A DNA stretch of 7,967 nt from Patescibacteria group bacterium (lineage in GTDB: Bacteria > Patescibacteria > Paceibacteria > UBA6257 > 2-01-FULL-56-20), in NCBI GenBank assembly GCA_023484365.1, contig JAMDBA010000050.1, forward strand, positions 1 through 7,967, given 5' to 3'. The notes under the pieces are model-generated. The model did no database searches. It was given only the letters and a program-made list of their open reading frames with translations, and had not been told where the DNA came from. Position 1 is the first letter of the stretch. Each line of letters begins with the position of its first letter. Of this stretch, positions 1 through 6,419 are shown in pieces. The position numbers and the translations under genes were made by a program.

Positions 1-1512
1 AATTTAGGGACTCCTCAACTCGCCACAATCAGCGCCGCGCTAGCGGCAAATACCTGGACTTATGTTGTTTTAAATATCAGCGCGCTGACCCGTTCAAGTA
101 TTTTAAGCTATGGCCTTTGGCAATCGGTCGCGGATGCCACGATTAACCATGCTAACATTTATATAGACGACGTTCTTGCCGGTCCTGGTTCGGCGACTTT
201 TCCGGGCGGTGGAATTATTGACGCAAGGATTTTGCAGTTGGCTAATGGCCAAACACTGAGCGTTTCTTACGGCGCCGGCGGCGGCTCAAGCGGCGTTACG
301 GCTCCCGGCAGTCTTGGCGTTTACACGTTTACAACTCAATCTCGCGTTTCCGATTCTGGAGCTCTGACAAATATTTCTTCTTCTCCGACTATAACCGTCG
401 GCAATCCCGCTCCCACTCTGACGTCAATTTCTCCGACTTCCACAATCAGCGGTTCTTCGGGGTTTATATTAACTGTTAATGGCGCGAATTTTATCGCTAG
501 TTCAACGGTTAACTTTAACGGTTCGGCAAGATCAACAACTTATATTTCCTCAACTCAATTAACGGCTTCAATTTTGGCGAGCGACCTGACGGCTGGAGGG
601 ACTTTTCCGATTACCGTAACCAATCCTTCGCCCGGAGGAGGAGTTTCTAACAGCGTTAATTTCGTGGTTGTGTCGGCAAGCAATCCCGTTCCTGTTTTAA
701 CGAGTATATCTCCAACAAGCACTTTAGCCGGTTCCAGCGGTTTCGCGATGACTTTGAACGGCTCTAATTTTATTTCTTCCTCAACTGCTTATTTCAATGG
801 CAGCAGCCGAACAACCACGTTCGCGTCTTCTACTCAAATTACCGTTCAGATTTTATCTTCGGATATCGCGTCGGTTGGCTCTTTTCCGATAACCGCCGCT
901 AATCCTGCTCCTGGCGGCGGAACATCAACAGCGCAAACTTTTTTTGTTTCATCCGTTAATCCCGCTCCGACATTAACCAGTATTTCGCCGACATCAACGG
1001 TTGTCGGTTCTTCGGGGTTTGCGTTGACGATCAACGGCAGTAATTTCCTTTCGTCATCTACGGTTCAATTAAATGGGAGCGACAGAGTAATGACTTTTAT
1101 TAGCGCTAATCAAATTCAGGCCGCGATTCTAACTAGCGACCTGACGGCAACAGGGACTTTTCCGATTACTGTTACCAATCCTTCGCCCGGAGGAGGAGTT
1201 TCTAACAGCGTTAATTTTACGGTAAGCGCGGCTGTAAGTGGGGGCGCGCAACCCAGTTCAGCGGTAACGCCTCTTGCTCTAAATGGAGCCGCTCCGATTT
1301 CCAGCGCGGTCTTTGAAGGACAAGCTTATCCCGGGAGCAAGGTTTCCGCCTTAAGAAGATTTTCAACTTCTCCTGGATACGAAGGAGCGTCAGTTTTATC
1401 TTCTGTCGTTAATAGTGACGGAACATTTAAAGCGTCTCTTTATTATTTTCCTCAAGCAGATTATCTTTTCGCTCTTCAGGCGACCGATCAAAGCGGCAAA
1501 AAAGCCGAATAG
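1..1512 (+). CDS. Large secreted IPT/TIG-like repeat protein, 5'-truncated by window and ended by a frameshift
   Basis: The frame is open from base 1, so the true start and any signal peptide lie upstream; the TTG at 232 is internal and not a start. Residues about 15-65 (counted from base 1) resemble a beta-sandwich of the galactose-binding type (motifs NTWTYVVLNIS, IYIDDV). A Gly/Ser-rich segment follows, then three tandem Ig-like repeats at residues 135-227, 228-319 and 320-410. Each opens NPxPxLTSISPTST and ends near NPxPGGGxS, typical of IPT/TIG-like beta-sandwiches in surface adhesins. A further Ig-like segment (about 430-501) contains FEGQAYPGSKV, a carboxypeptidase-regulatory-like fold. 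The sequence is Ser/Thr/Asn-rich and almost free of Cys, as expected for an exported protein. The TAG at 1510-1512 interrupts a domain; the natural continuation is in the -1 frame at 1503-2018. A role as adhesin or surface structural protein is inferred; ligand unknown. Confidence 0.85.
   Translation, partial: NLGTPQLATISAALAANTWTYVVLNISALTRSSILSYGLWQSVADATINHANIYIDDVLAGPGSATFPGGGIIDARILQLANGQTLSVSYGAGGGSSGVTAPGSLGVYTFTTQSRVSDSGALTNISSSPTITVGNPAPTLTSISPTSTISGSSGFILTVNGANFIASSTVNFNGSARSTTYISSTQLTASILASDLTAGGTFPITVTNPSPGGGVSNSVNFVVVSASNPVPVLTSISPTSTLAGSSGFAMTLNGSNFISSSTAYFNGSSRTTTFASSTQITVQILSSDIASVGSFPITAANPAPGGGTSTAQTFFVSSVNPAPTLTSISPTSTVVGSSGFALTINGSNFLSSSTVQLNGSDRVMTFISANQIQAAILTSDLTATGTFPITVTNPSPGGGVSNSVNFTVSAAVSGGAQPSSAVTPLALNGAAPISSAVFEGQAYPGSKVSALRRFSTSPGYEGASVLSSVVNSDGTFKASLYYFPQADYLFALQATDQSGKKAE
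403..681 (+). repeat. IPT/TIG-like repeat unit 1 (93 codons)
   Basis: First of three in-frame tandem protein repeats, starting at NPAPTLTSISPTST. It shares SGSSGFxLTVNGxNF, a central FNGSxR, and a closing FPITVTNPSPGGG with unit 3. Unit boundaries are set by the recurring NPxP motif. Confidence 0.85.
682..957 (+). repeat. IPT/TIG-like repeat unit 2 (92 codons)
   Basis: Second unit, starting NPVPVLTSISPTST. It is more divergent in its second half (FPITAANPAPGGGTS) than units 1 and 3, and at DNA level it does not share their long near-identical block. Confidence 0.85.
958..1230 (+). repeat. IPT/TIG-like repeat unit 3 (91 codons)
   Basis: Third unit, starting NPAPTLTSISPTST and ending in VNFTVSA. 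Bases 1136-1216 match bases 581-661 of unit 1 at 76 of 81 positions by hand alignment (constant offset 555), much closer than either is to unit 2. Confidence 0.85.
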
Positions 1513-1514
1513 TT
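1495..1514 (+). other. Frameshift site at an A6 run inside the dockerin-protein gene
   Basis: In the upstream frame the sequence reads GGC AAA AAA GCC GAA TAG. Shifting by -1 at the A run (or adding one A) gives GKKSRIVAF and continues in an open frame to the dockerin at 2018. The joined protein keeps a continuous Ig-like domain across the junction (ATDQSGKK / SRIVAFSQF), and the downstream frame has no ATG of its own near the junction. Loss of one A, or slippage on the A run, are the simplest explanations. Confidence 0.8.
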
Positions 1515-2018
1515 GCTTTTTCGCAATTCGTCCAGGGCGGAACAGAAATAACGATTAAAAATATTTTAATTCCGCCAACTATTAGTTTAGCTAATAATTC
1601 CATAGGCCAAGAAAAACCTTTGGAAATTTTCGGCTACGCCGCTCCTAACGCCGAAGTCGATGCGTTTATTGATAATGCCAGCGTCACCTCCACTCAATCC
1701 GATTCAACCGGCCGCTATTTAATTTATGTTCCGCCAAGCGCTTTGTCGGTTGGCGATCATTTTGTTAAAACGAGATACTCTTTATCGGCTGATCAGACCA
1801 GCGATTTTTCGGATTCGCAGGCATTTAACGTTTCTTCTTTAGCTTATCCGAAAGCCGATTTTGACGGCGATGGCGTCATAACGATTTCTGATTGGAGTAT
1901 TTTTCTTTATCGCTGGAATTCAAAAGATCCCGCTCTTCGAGCGACGCTGGATATTAACGGCGACGGCAAAGTCAACATAACCGACTTCAGCATTTTTTTG
2001 AATTCCATAAAATTATAA
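1503..2018 (+). CDS. C-terminal part of the same protein: Ig-like domain and type I dockerin
   Basis: This is the -1-frame continuation of the gene that stops at 1512. It has no credible start: the first available TTG (1620) lies inside a domain. It encodes a linker with LIPPTISL, an Ig-like domain (about 1620-1840, motifs IFGYAAPNAEV and GDHFVKTRYS), and a C-terminal dockerin (1851-2015). The dockerin has the two EF-hand-like calcium loops expected of type I: DFDGDGVITISDW at 1857 and DINGDGKVNITDF at 1950. Calcium ligand positions 1, 3, 5, 9 and 12 are D, D, D, T, D and D, N, D, N, D. Dockerins bind cohesin domains, and the next gene encodes one, so the two products may dock on the cell surface. 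The SIFLYRW / SIFLNSI pair shows the internal duplication of the fold. Confidence 0.85.
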   Translation, partial: SRIVAFSQFVQGGTEITIKNILIPPTISLANNSIGQEKPLEIFGYAAPNAEVDAFIDNASVTSTQSDSTGRYLIYVPPSALSVGDHFVKTRYSLSADQTSDFSDSQAFNVSSLAYPKADFDGDGVITISDWSIFLYRWNSKDPALRATLDINGDGKVNITDFSIFLNSIKL

Positions 2019-2032
2019 TGGCCGATTTAAAA

Positions 2033-2041
2033 TGGTATAAT
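2033..2041 (+). promoter_or_regulatory. Probable extended -10 promoter for the cohesin gene
   Basis: TGGTATAAT fits the extended -10 pattern TGnTATAAT exactly and starts 15 bases after the dockerin gene's stop. No good -35 is seen, as is usual for extended -10 promoters. Transcription would begin near 2048, leaving a leader of roughly 11 bases before the ATG at 2059, which has no Shine-Dalgarno site. A second TATAAT (2014-2019) overlaps the previous stop codon and may be incidental. Confidence 0.5.
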
Positions 2042-2058
2042 TAATTCATATATAAAAC

Positions 2059-3798
2059 ATGGCTTTACTTAAAAAAATAAATAATTTTTGCCAAAAAAAT
2101 ATCTTGATTTCAGTCGTTTTCGCTTTTTTAGTTTTACTTCCCAATGCTAGCAGGGCGGCGACTTTATATTTCGCTCCCGATACAGTAAGTTCTGCCATCG
2201 GCGGCGATTTTAGAGTTGACGTAAAAATTGACAGCCAAGGCGCTTCTGTCAACGCCGCTCAGGCCGTCGTGCAGTTTCCTTCTAACGTTTTAAAACTTTT
2301 GGACGTGGATAAATCATCATCGGTTTTTAATTTTTGGCTTGACGGGCCGACTATTTCAAATGCTAGCGGAACATTGGCGTTTACGGCGGGGACTACTCAG
2401 GGCGTTTCGGGAGGCGCGTTAGAAGTTATTAGTTTGCATTTTCAGACGCTAGGTTCCGGAACGGCGCAGATTTCAATAAGTAACGGCGCTATCACAGCCG
2501 CCGACGGCAGCGGGACAAACGTTTTGTCTACTGTTAAAAATGCCAGTGTCGGAATCGCGACTAATATCGTTGCTCCCCCGGCCGCTCAAATACCTCAACA
2601 GGTTACTCGTCCTGCGTCCGTAGCCACTAAATTGCCGGTCGCGCCCGCGGTTAGCGTTGCTCTTTATCCAGATCAGACGGCTTGGTACAGCCAAATAGGC
2701 GACGTTATCGCTCTTTGGAATTTACCTTCAGACGTTACCCAGGTTTCGGCTAGATTAACGCAAGGACCCGAATCAAATATCGGCGCGCCGGAAAAGGTTT
2801 TAGTCAACGGCAAAGATTTCGGTGTTTTAAGCGAAGGCATCCATTATATAAGAGTCCAGTTCAAAAATAATATCGGCTGGGGTCCGGCGACTTATTATAA
2901 AATTTCTTTGGATACCACCGCCCCTCTGCCGTTTAAAATTAAAATAAACGCGACTTCTTCCCAAAATCCTTCTCCTGGCATTAGCTTTAAAACGAGCGAT
3001 AGTTTGTCTGGCGTTTCCGGATATTTAATATTTGTTGACGGCAAACAGTTGCTAGAAACTACTTCAACAAGTTTGACTTTGCCTCCGCAATCTTTAGGCA
3101 CTCACCAGCTGACGGTAAGGGCTGTTGATTTTGCGGGTAACGGGATAGAAGACAGCTTGCAGTTTAATATCTTGCCGCTTGAGACGCCTACTATTAGTTT
3201 TTATTCTAGATCGGTGATTTCGGGGGAGACGATATTTGTTTCCGGACAAGGCGGACCAATGGATTATTTTGAATCTCATTTGGTAAACGGCAATAATCAG
3301 GAATTGGACGTTGAAAAAGTTCAAGCGGACGCTTTGGGCAATTGGGCGATAAAAATTGATAAGATTCTGCCCGAGGGCAATTATTATTTAAGTATTATTG
3401 AGACAAATTCAGCGGGAGCTAGCAGTTATCCGACTAAATCGGTTGAGATTACAGTTGGGTCTAAACCTCTTTTCTCAATTGGCGGAATAGCGGTGACTCA
3501 ATTCTGGTTTTTTACGGGATTGATTTTAATCTTGTTGTTGATTTTTTCCTGGGCAATAATAATTTATCGTTACCATAAATCTGCTGTTGGCAGAAGGACG
3601 GTTATAGCCGAACGGGACGTGGTTAATGCTTTTAATATGATTAATGAAGATGTTAGCAAAGTGAGCGAAAAAATAAAAAAATATGATATGTCCGATCCTA
3701 CTATCAACGAAATAATTTTTACTCTTAATAAAATAAAGGATCACGCAGATAAAATGAGAAAATATATAGCTGATAATATTAGAGATATATCACAATAA
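2059..3798 (+). CDS. Membrane-anchored cohesin-domain surface protein
   Basis: 579 residues. Residues 1-33 are a signal peptide (KK, hydrophobic core, cleavage likely after ASRA). Residues 35-168 resemble a cohesin domain (ATLYFAPDTVSSAIGGDFRVDV, AQAVVQFPSNVLKLLDV, ISLHFQTLGSG). These two long motifs are quoted only as family anchors. A Pro/Ala/Gln linker (172-196) leads to an Ig/fibronectin-like module (197-285, ending NNIGWGPATYYKISLDTTAP). Two more Ig-like domains follow (286-372, with RAVDFAGN; 374-466, with DALGNWAIKI). A transmembrane helix lies at 481-503, followed by a charged, helical cytoplasmic tail of about 75 residues (RDVVNAFNMINEDV). Topology: domains outside, tail inside. It is the natural partner of the dockerin protein just upstream, which it may hold on the cell surface. 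The tail may oligomerise or contact cytoplasmic partners. Eight bases separate it from the next gene. The domain order matches a type I recall from Parcubacteria. Confidence 0.85.
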   Translation: MALLKKINNFCQKNILISVVFAFLVLLPNASRAATLYFAPDTVSSAIGGDFRVDVKIDSQGASVNAAQAVVQFPSNVLKLLDVDKSSSVFNFWLDGPTISNASGTLAFTAGTTQGVSGGALEVISLHFQTLGSGTAQISISNGAITAADGSGTNVLSTVKNASVGIATNIVAPPAAQIPQQVTRPASVATKLPVAPAVSVALYPDQTAWYSQIGDVIALWNLPSDVTQVSARLTQGPESNIGAPEKVLVNGKDFGVLSEGIHYIRVQFKNNIGWGPATYYKISLDTTAPLPFKIKINATSSQNPSPGISFKTSDSLSGVSGYLIFVDGKQLLETTSTSLTLPPQSLGTHQLTVRAVDFAGNGIEDSLQFNILPLETPTISFYSRSVISGETIFVSGQGGPMDYFESHLVNGNNQELDVEKVQADALGNWAIKIDKILPEGNYYLSIIETNSAGASSYPTKSVEITVGSKPLFSIGGIAVTQFWFFTGLILILLLIFSWAIIIYRYHKSAVGRRTVIAERDVVNAFNMINEDVSKVSEKIKKYDMSDPTINEIIFTLNKIKDHADKMRKYIADNIRDISQ

Positions 3799-3806
3799 TT
3801 TTTCCA

Positions 3807-4466
3807 ATGAAATGCAATTGTAAATCAAAAGAAATAATAATATCAATTTTAATCATCGCCGGAGGGCTTTTAGGGCTGATTGGTTGGTACTTCGATCTTC
3901 ATTCTATTTTAAGTATTATTTCGGGCCGTCACGAAATTAGGTTTACCAGCGCGTTTTCCTTCATTATGGTCGGCTTAATCTTAATTTCTGTATACGAAAC
4001 TATTCACGCTGATCGTAAAAATACCGATTTTGCTTTAATTGTTTTGCCGGCCGCATCTCTCGCAATTATCCTTTTTATGACATTTTTTGTAGCCGAGAAA
4101 ATTTTTGGCATACCAGTTGACGTTGAACATGTTTTTATCGGCGAATCTGGCGGGCTGACAGGGATGTCCGCGGTAACAGCTTTTAATTTTTTACTTATCG
4201 CGCTAATAGGAGTAGCGGCCATGTTTAAGATAAGGTGGATAAGAATCGCAATATTTATAAGCGGAATTTTAGTTAGCTTGTCCGGATTATTGGCGATTTT
4301 AGGATATATATTAAATATTAAGATGTTGTATTTTGACATTTTGGGGATAAGCGGACCGATGTCTTTAATGTCGGCAATTATGTTTTTAATAACCGGAATA
4401 GGCTTCTCCTTAATAGGCATTTGTTTTGACTTTAGCAATATCGGCGCTATTTTTTCTTTTTGTTAA
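3807..4466 (+). CDS. Six-helix membrane protein, probable stand-alone sensor module
   Basis: 219 residues, almost wholly hydrophobic, with predicted helices at about 9-27, 46-64, 75-97, 121-140, 145-168 and 184-206. Helices 2, 4 and 6 begin with related motifs: FTSAFSFIMVG, MSAVTAFNFLL and MSLMSAIMFLITG. This gives a three-fold internal repeat of helix pairs. The pattern (GWYFDLHSIL, then xxTAxxFLLxG, then LGYILNIKMLY) resembles the uncharacterised N-terminal membrane region of many bacterial sensor histidine kinases, but here it is a separate polypeptide. Its stop codon overlaps the ATG of the histidine kinase (TAATG), which implies coupled translation and a shared job. The N-terminus (MKCNCKSKE) has two Cys but no lipobox. 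The ligand or stimulus is unknown. An alternative is an unrelated membrane protein of the envelope; I rate the sensor reading as moderate. Confidence 0.75.
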   Translation: MKCNCKSKEIIISILIIAGGLLGLIGWYFDLHSILSIISGRHEIRFTSAFSFIMVGLILISVYETIHADRKNTDFALIVLPAASLAIILFMTFFVAEKIFGIPVDVEHVFIGESGGLTGMSAVTAFNFLLIALIGVAAMFKIRWIRIAIFISGILVSLSGLLAILGYILNIKMLYFDILGISGPMSLMSAIMFLITGIGFSLIGICFDFSNIGAIFSFC

Positions 4467-5914
4467 TGAAAATCAGATTTAAGATATTTTTAACGTTTCT
4501 GATAATTAATTTTATCCCGGTGGTTTTTATTGTCGTCACCATCTTTTCTAATATCAGAGATTATTTAAGCCAAGCGATAATTTCCAACTTAACAGATATT
4601 GTTTTATTTGTCGGAGCCGTGGAATTCTTGGCGGTTAGCGTTGTTATCCTCGCTGTTTCAAAGTCAATATCCGACCCGATTGAGAAGCTTGGCGAAGGAT
4701 TAAAAATAATTGCCGGAGGGGATCTTGATAAGAAAGTTGGGACGTTAGCCAAAGACGAGACTGGAGAATTATCGCGGATGGTGGATTTAATGATAAGCCA
4801 GCTCAAAGAGTCTCATTTTAAATATAAAGAATTAGCTTTAAGCCTTGAAGAAAAGGTTAAAGAGAGAACAAGCGATTTGGAAAAGTTCAGGCTGGCTATT
4901 GAGTCGGCGTCTGACCATGTGATTATAACCGATCAGGACGGATATATAATTTACGTTAATAAGGCCGCGGAAACTTTAACCGGTTATTCAAAAGAAGAAA
5001 TGATAGGCAAGAGACCTTCGCTTTGGGGCAATCAGATGCCGAAAGAATTTTATCAAGAAATGTGGGGGGCGATTAAAGACGAAAAGCAATCTTTTAGCGC
5101 CGAGCTTACTAACAAGCGCAAGGATGGAGAAAATTACGAGGTAGAGCTCCATATTTCGCCCGTTCTTGACGACGATGGTAAGGTAAAATATTTTGTCGGC
5201 GTGGAGCGGGATATTACCAAGGCAAAACGAATTGATCGTTCTAAAAATGAATTTATTTCAATCGCTTCGCATCAATTAAGGACGCCGCTTTCGTCAACTA
5301 AATGGACGATTGAAATGATTTTAGAAGAAAATAAACTTAGCGATATTCAGAAAGAAAGAATCAATGACTTATATAAATCTAACCAGCGATTAATTAGTTT
5401 GGTAAATGACTTGCTGAATGTTTCTCATATTGAAACGGGCAAAACGATTATTAATGTAAAAACGGCAAACGTCTTAAGTGTAATCAATGAGTCAATCGAA
5501 ACTTTAAAGCCGGACGCCGACAAGAAAAACCAAAAAATAATTCTTTCTGTTGGCGAGGGGATTAAGGATTCCGCTTTTGATCCGGTCTTATTCGCCGCAG
5601 CGTTTAATAATATTTTAAGCAATGCCATTTCTTACGCATTTAAAGACAGCGATATCAACATTAAACTAATCAAAAATGGCGATTTTTATAATGTATCGGT
5701 AAACGACAAGGGATTGGCTATTTCGTCGCTTGATAAAGAAAAAATATTCAGTAAATTTGGCCGGACCGACGAGGCGCAAAAAATCAAGCCGGAGGGTACG
5801 GGTCTTGGGCTTTTTATCGCCAAGTCTTCAATGGAGCTTCAGGGCGGTTCTATCAAATACGATTCTTCAGAAGACAGCGGGACTACTTTTTACTTGGCTC
5901 TGCCTATTAAATAA
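4466..5914 (+). CDS. HAMP-PAS sensor histidine kinase
   Basis: 482 residues from the ATG at 4466, which I prefer to the TTG at 4460 because it gives the TAATG overlap with the preceding stop. Two membrane helices (about 5-29 and 43-64) are joined by a loop of only about 14 residues, so there is no external sensing domain. A HAMP linker follows (about 65-117, DPIEKLGEGL), then a coiled coil, then a PAS domain (about 141-255, IITDQDGYIIYVN, ending VGVERDITKAK). The HisKA domain has the H box SHQLRTPL with phospho-accepting His269. The HATPase_c domain has the N box NNILSNAISYAF (Asn386), an F box KIFSKFGR, the G2 box GTGLGL (444-449) and a closing SGTTFYLALP. The G1 box is NDKGLAI: Asp and the first Gly are kept, but the second Gly of DxGxG is Ala. 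It should phosphorylate itself with ATP and pass phosphate to the receivers encoded next. Its missing sensor may be supplied by the six-helix protein upstream. Confidence 0.93.
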   Translation: MKIRFKIFLTFLIINFIPVVFIVVTIFSNIRDYLSQAIISNLTDIVLFVGAVEFLAVSVVILAVSKSISDPIEKLGEGLKIIAGGDLDKKVGTLAKDETGELSRMVDLMISQLKESHFKYKELALSLEEKVKERTSDLEKFRLAIESASDHVIITDQDGYIIYVNKAAETLTGYSKEEMIGKRPSLWGNQMPKEFYQEMWGAIKDEKQSFSAELTNKRKDGENYEVELHISPVLDDDGKVKYFVGVERDITKAKRIDRSKNEFISIASHQLRTPLSSTKWTIEMILEENKLSDIQKERINDLYKSNQRLISLVNDLLNVSHIETGKTIINVKTANVLSVINESIETLKPDADKKNQKIILSVGEGIKDSAFDPVLFAAAFNNILSNAISYAFKDSDINIKLIKNGDFYNVSVNDKGLAISSLDKEKIFSKFGRTDEAQKIKPEGTGLGLFIAKSSMELQGGSIKYDSSEDSGTTFYLALPIK

Positions 5915-5929
5915 TATATACTTATCAAT

Positions 5930-6034
5930 ATGAATCCCGTTAGAAAATTAATAAATATGATTATATTAAAAATGAAAAATCAAATTGTCAGCAAAAAGTC
6001 TTTAATCGAAAAGACGCTATTTTTAACTTTTTAA
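5930..6034 (+). CDS. Possible small ORF (34 aa) between kinase and first response regulator
   Basis: An ATG-started frame nearly fills the 125-base gap, beginning 15 bases after the kinase stop and ending 5 bases before the next ATG. The product would be short and basic (begins MNPVRKLINMIILK; 7 Lys and 1 Arg, with hydrophobic stretches). No Shine-Dalgarno site precedes it and I recognise no family. In AT-rich DNA, 34 codons can arise by chance, so this is a candidate only. Confidence 0.2.
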   Translation: MNPVRKLINMIILKMKNQIVSKKSLIEKTLFLTF

Positions 6035-6039
6035 ACGGG

Positions 6040-6411
6040 ATGAAGATACTTATTGTTGAAGACGAAGAGCTTTTATCTAAAGTTCTTAAGGAAAAATTTG
6101 AGAAGGAAGGTTTTGTCGTTGTTTCCGCGGCGGACGGAGGGGAAGTTTTACCGCTGGCGCAAAAAAACAATCCCGACCTTATTCTTCTTGATTTAATTTT
6201 ACCCAAGAAAAGCGGTTTTGAAGTTTTGGCGGAGCTGAAGGCGGATTCGTCGCTAAAGGCGATTCCGGTTATCGCGCTTTCTAATTTAGGACAAGATGAA
6301 GAGATCAAAAACGCGCTAAGCCTTGGAGCTGTTGATTATTTGGTTAAAACCCAGCATCCGATTAATGAAGTGGTCGAAAAAGTTAGGCAGCAGCTTATTA
6401 AGGGGAGGTAA
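6040..6411 (+). CDS. Single-domain response regulator (receiver only), first of a pair
   Basis: 123 residues, exactly one REC domain and no output domain. Acidic pocket E7-D8-E9 (VEDEE), phospho-accepting Asp51 (LILLDLILP), switch Ser81 (ALSN), Tyr100 and the conserved Lys103 (DYLVKT) are all present, so it should be phosphorylatable. Like CheY or Spo0F it must act by binding another protein or by relaying phosphate. It lies downstream of the only histidine kinase in the window, so that kinase is the likely donor. The ATG at 6040 follows AAACGGG directly, too close for a normal ribosome site. The frame reaches the next gene's ribosome site: its last codons (KGR) form it. Confidence 0.92.
   Translation: MKILIVEDEELLSKVLKEKFEKEGFVVVSAADGGEVLPLAQKNNPDLILLDLILPKKSGFEVLAELKADSSLKAIPVIALSNLGQDEEIKNALSLGAVDYLVKTQHPINEVVEKVRQQLIKGR
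6402..6408 (+). promoter_or_regulatory. Strong Shine-Dalgarno site for the second response regulator
   Basis: GGGGAGG lies within the last codons of the first receiver gene, 11 bases before the ATG at 6420. It is the only canonical Shine-Dalgarno sequence I see before any gene start in the window, and it ties translation of the second receiver to the end of the first. Confidence 0.75.
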
Positions 6412-6419
6412 ATTAACTT

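Noticed and set aside
232..234. TTG as the start of the first gene
   Set aside because: The same frame is open back to base 1 and encodes a recognisable beta-sandwich segment, so the start is outside the window.
1620..1622. TTG as the start of an independent dockerin gene
   Set aside because: It falls inside an Ig-like domain whose beginning is encoded upstream in the same frame back to the A6 frameshift; there is no ribosome site or promoter.
4004..4438. 144-codon open frame on the - strand
   Set aside because: It lies wholly antisense to the six-helix membrane protein; its Ile/Lys/Pro-rich composition is what the complement of hydrophobic codons gives, and it has no domain or start context.
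5730..5933. 67-codon + strand frame across the kinase end
   Set aside because: It is an out-of-frame shadow of the HATPase domain, basic and without domain features.
5985..6006. TTGTCA and TTTAAT as a promoter for the receivers
   Set aside because: The spacer is only 10 bases, too short for a sigma-70-type promoter; no better -10 lies at the right distance.
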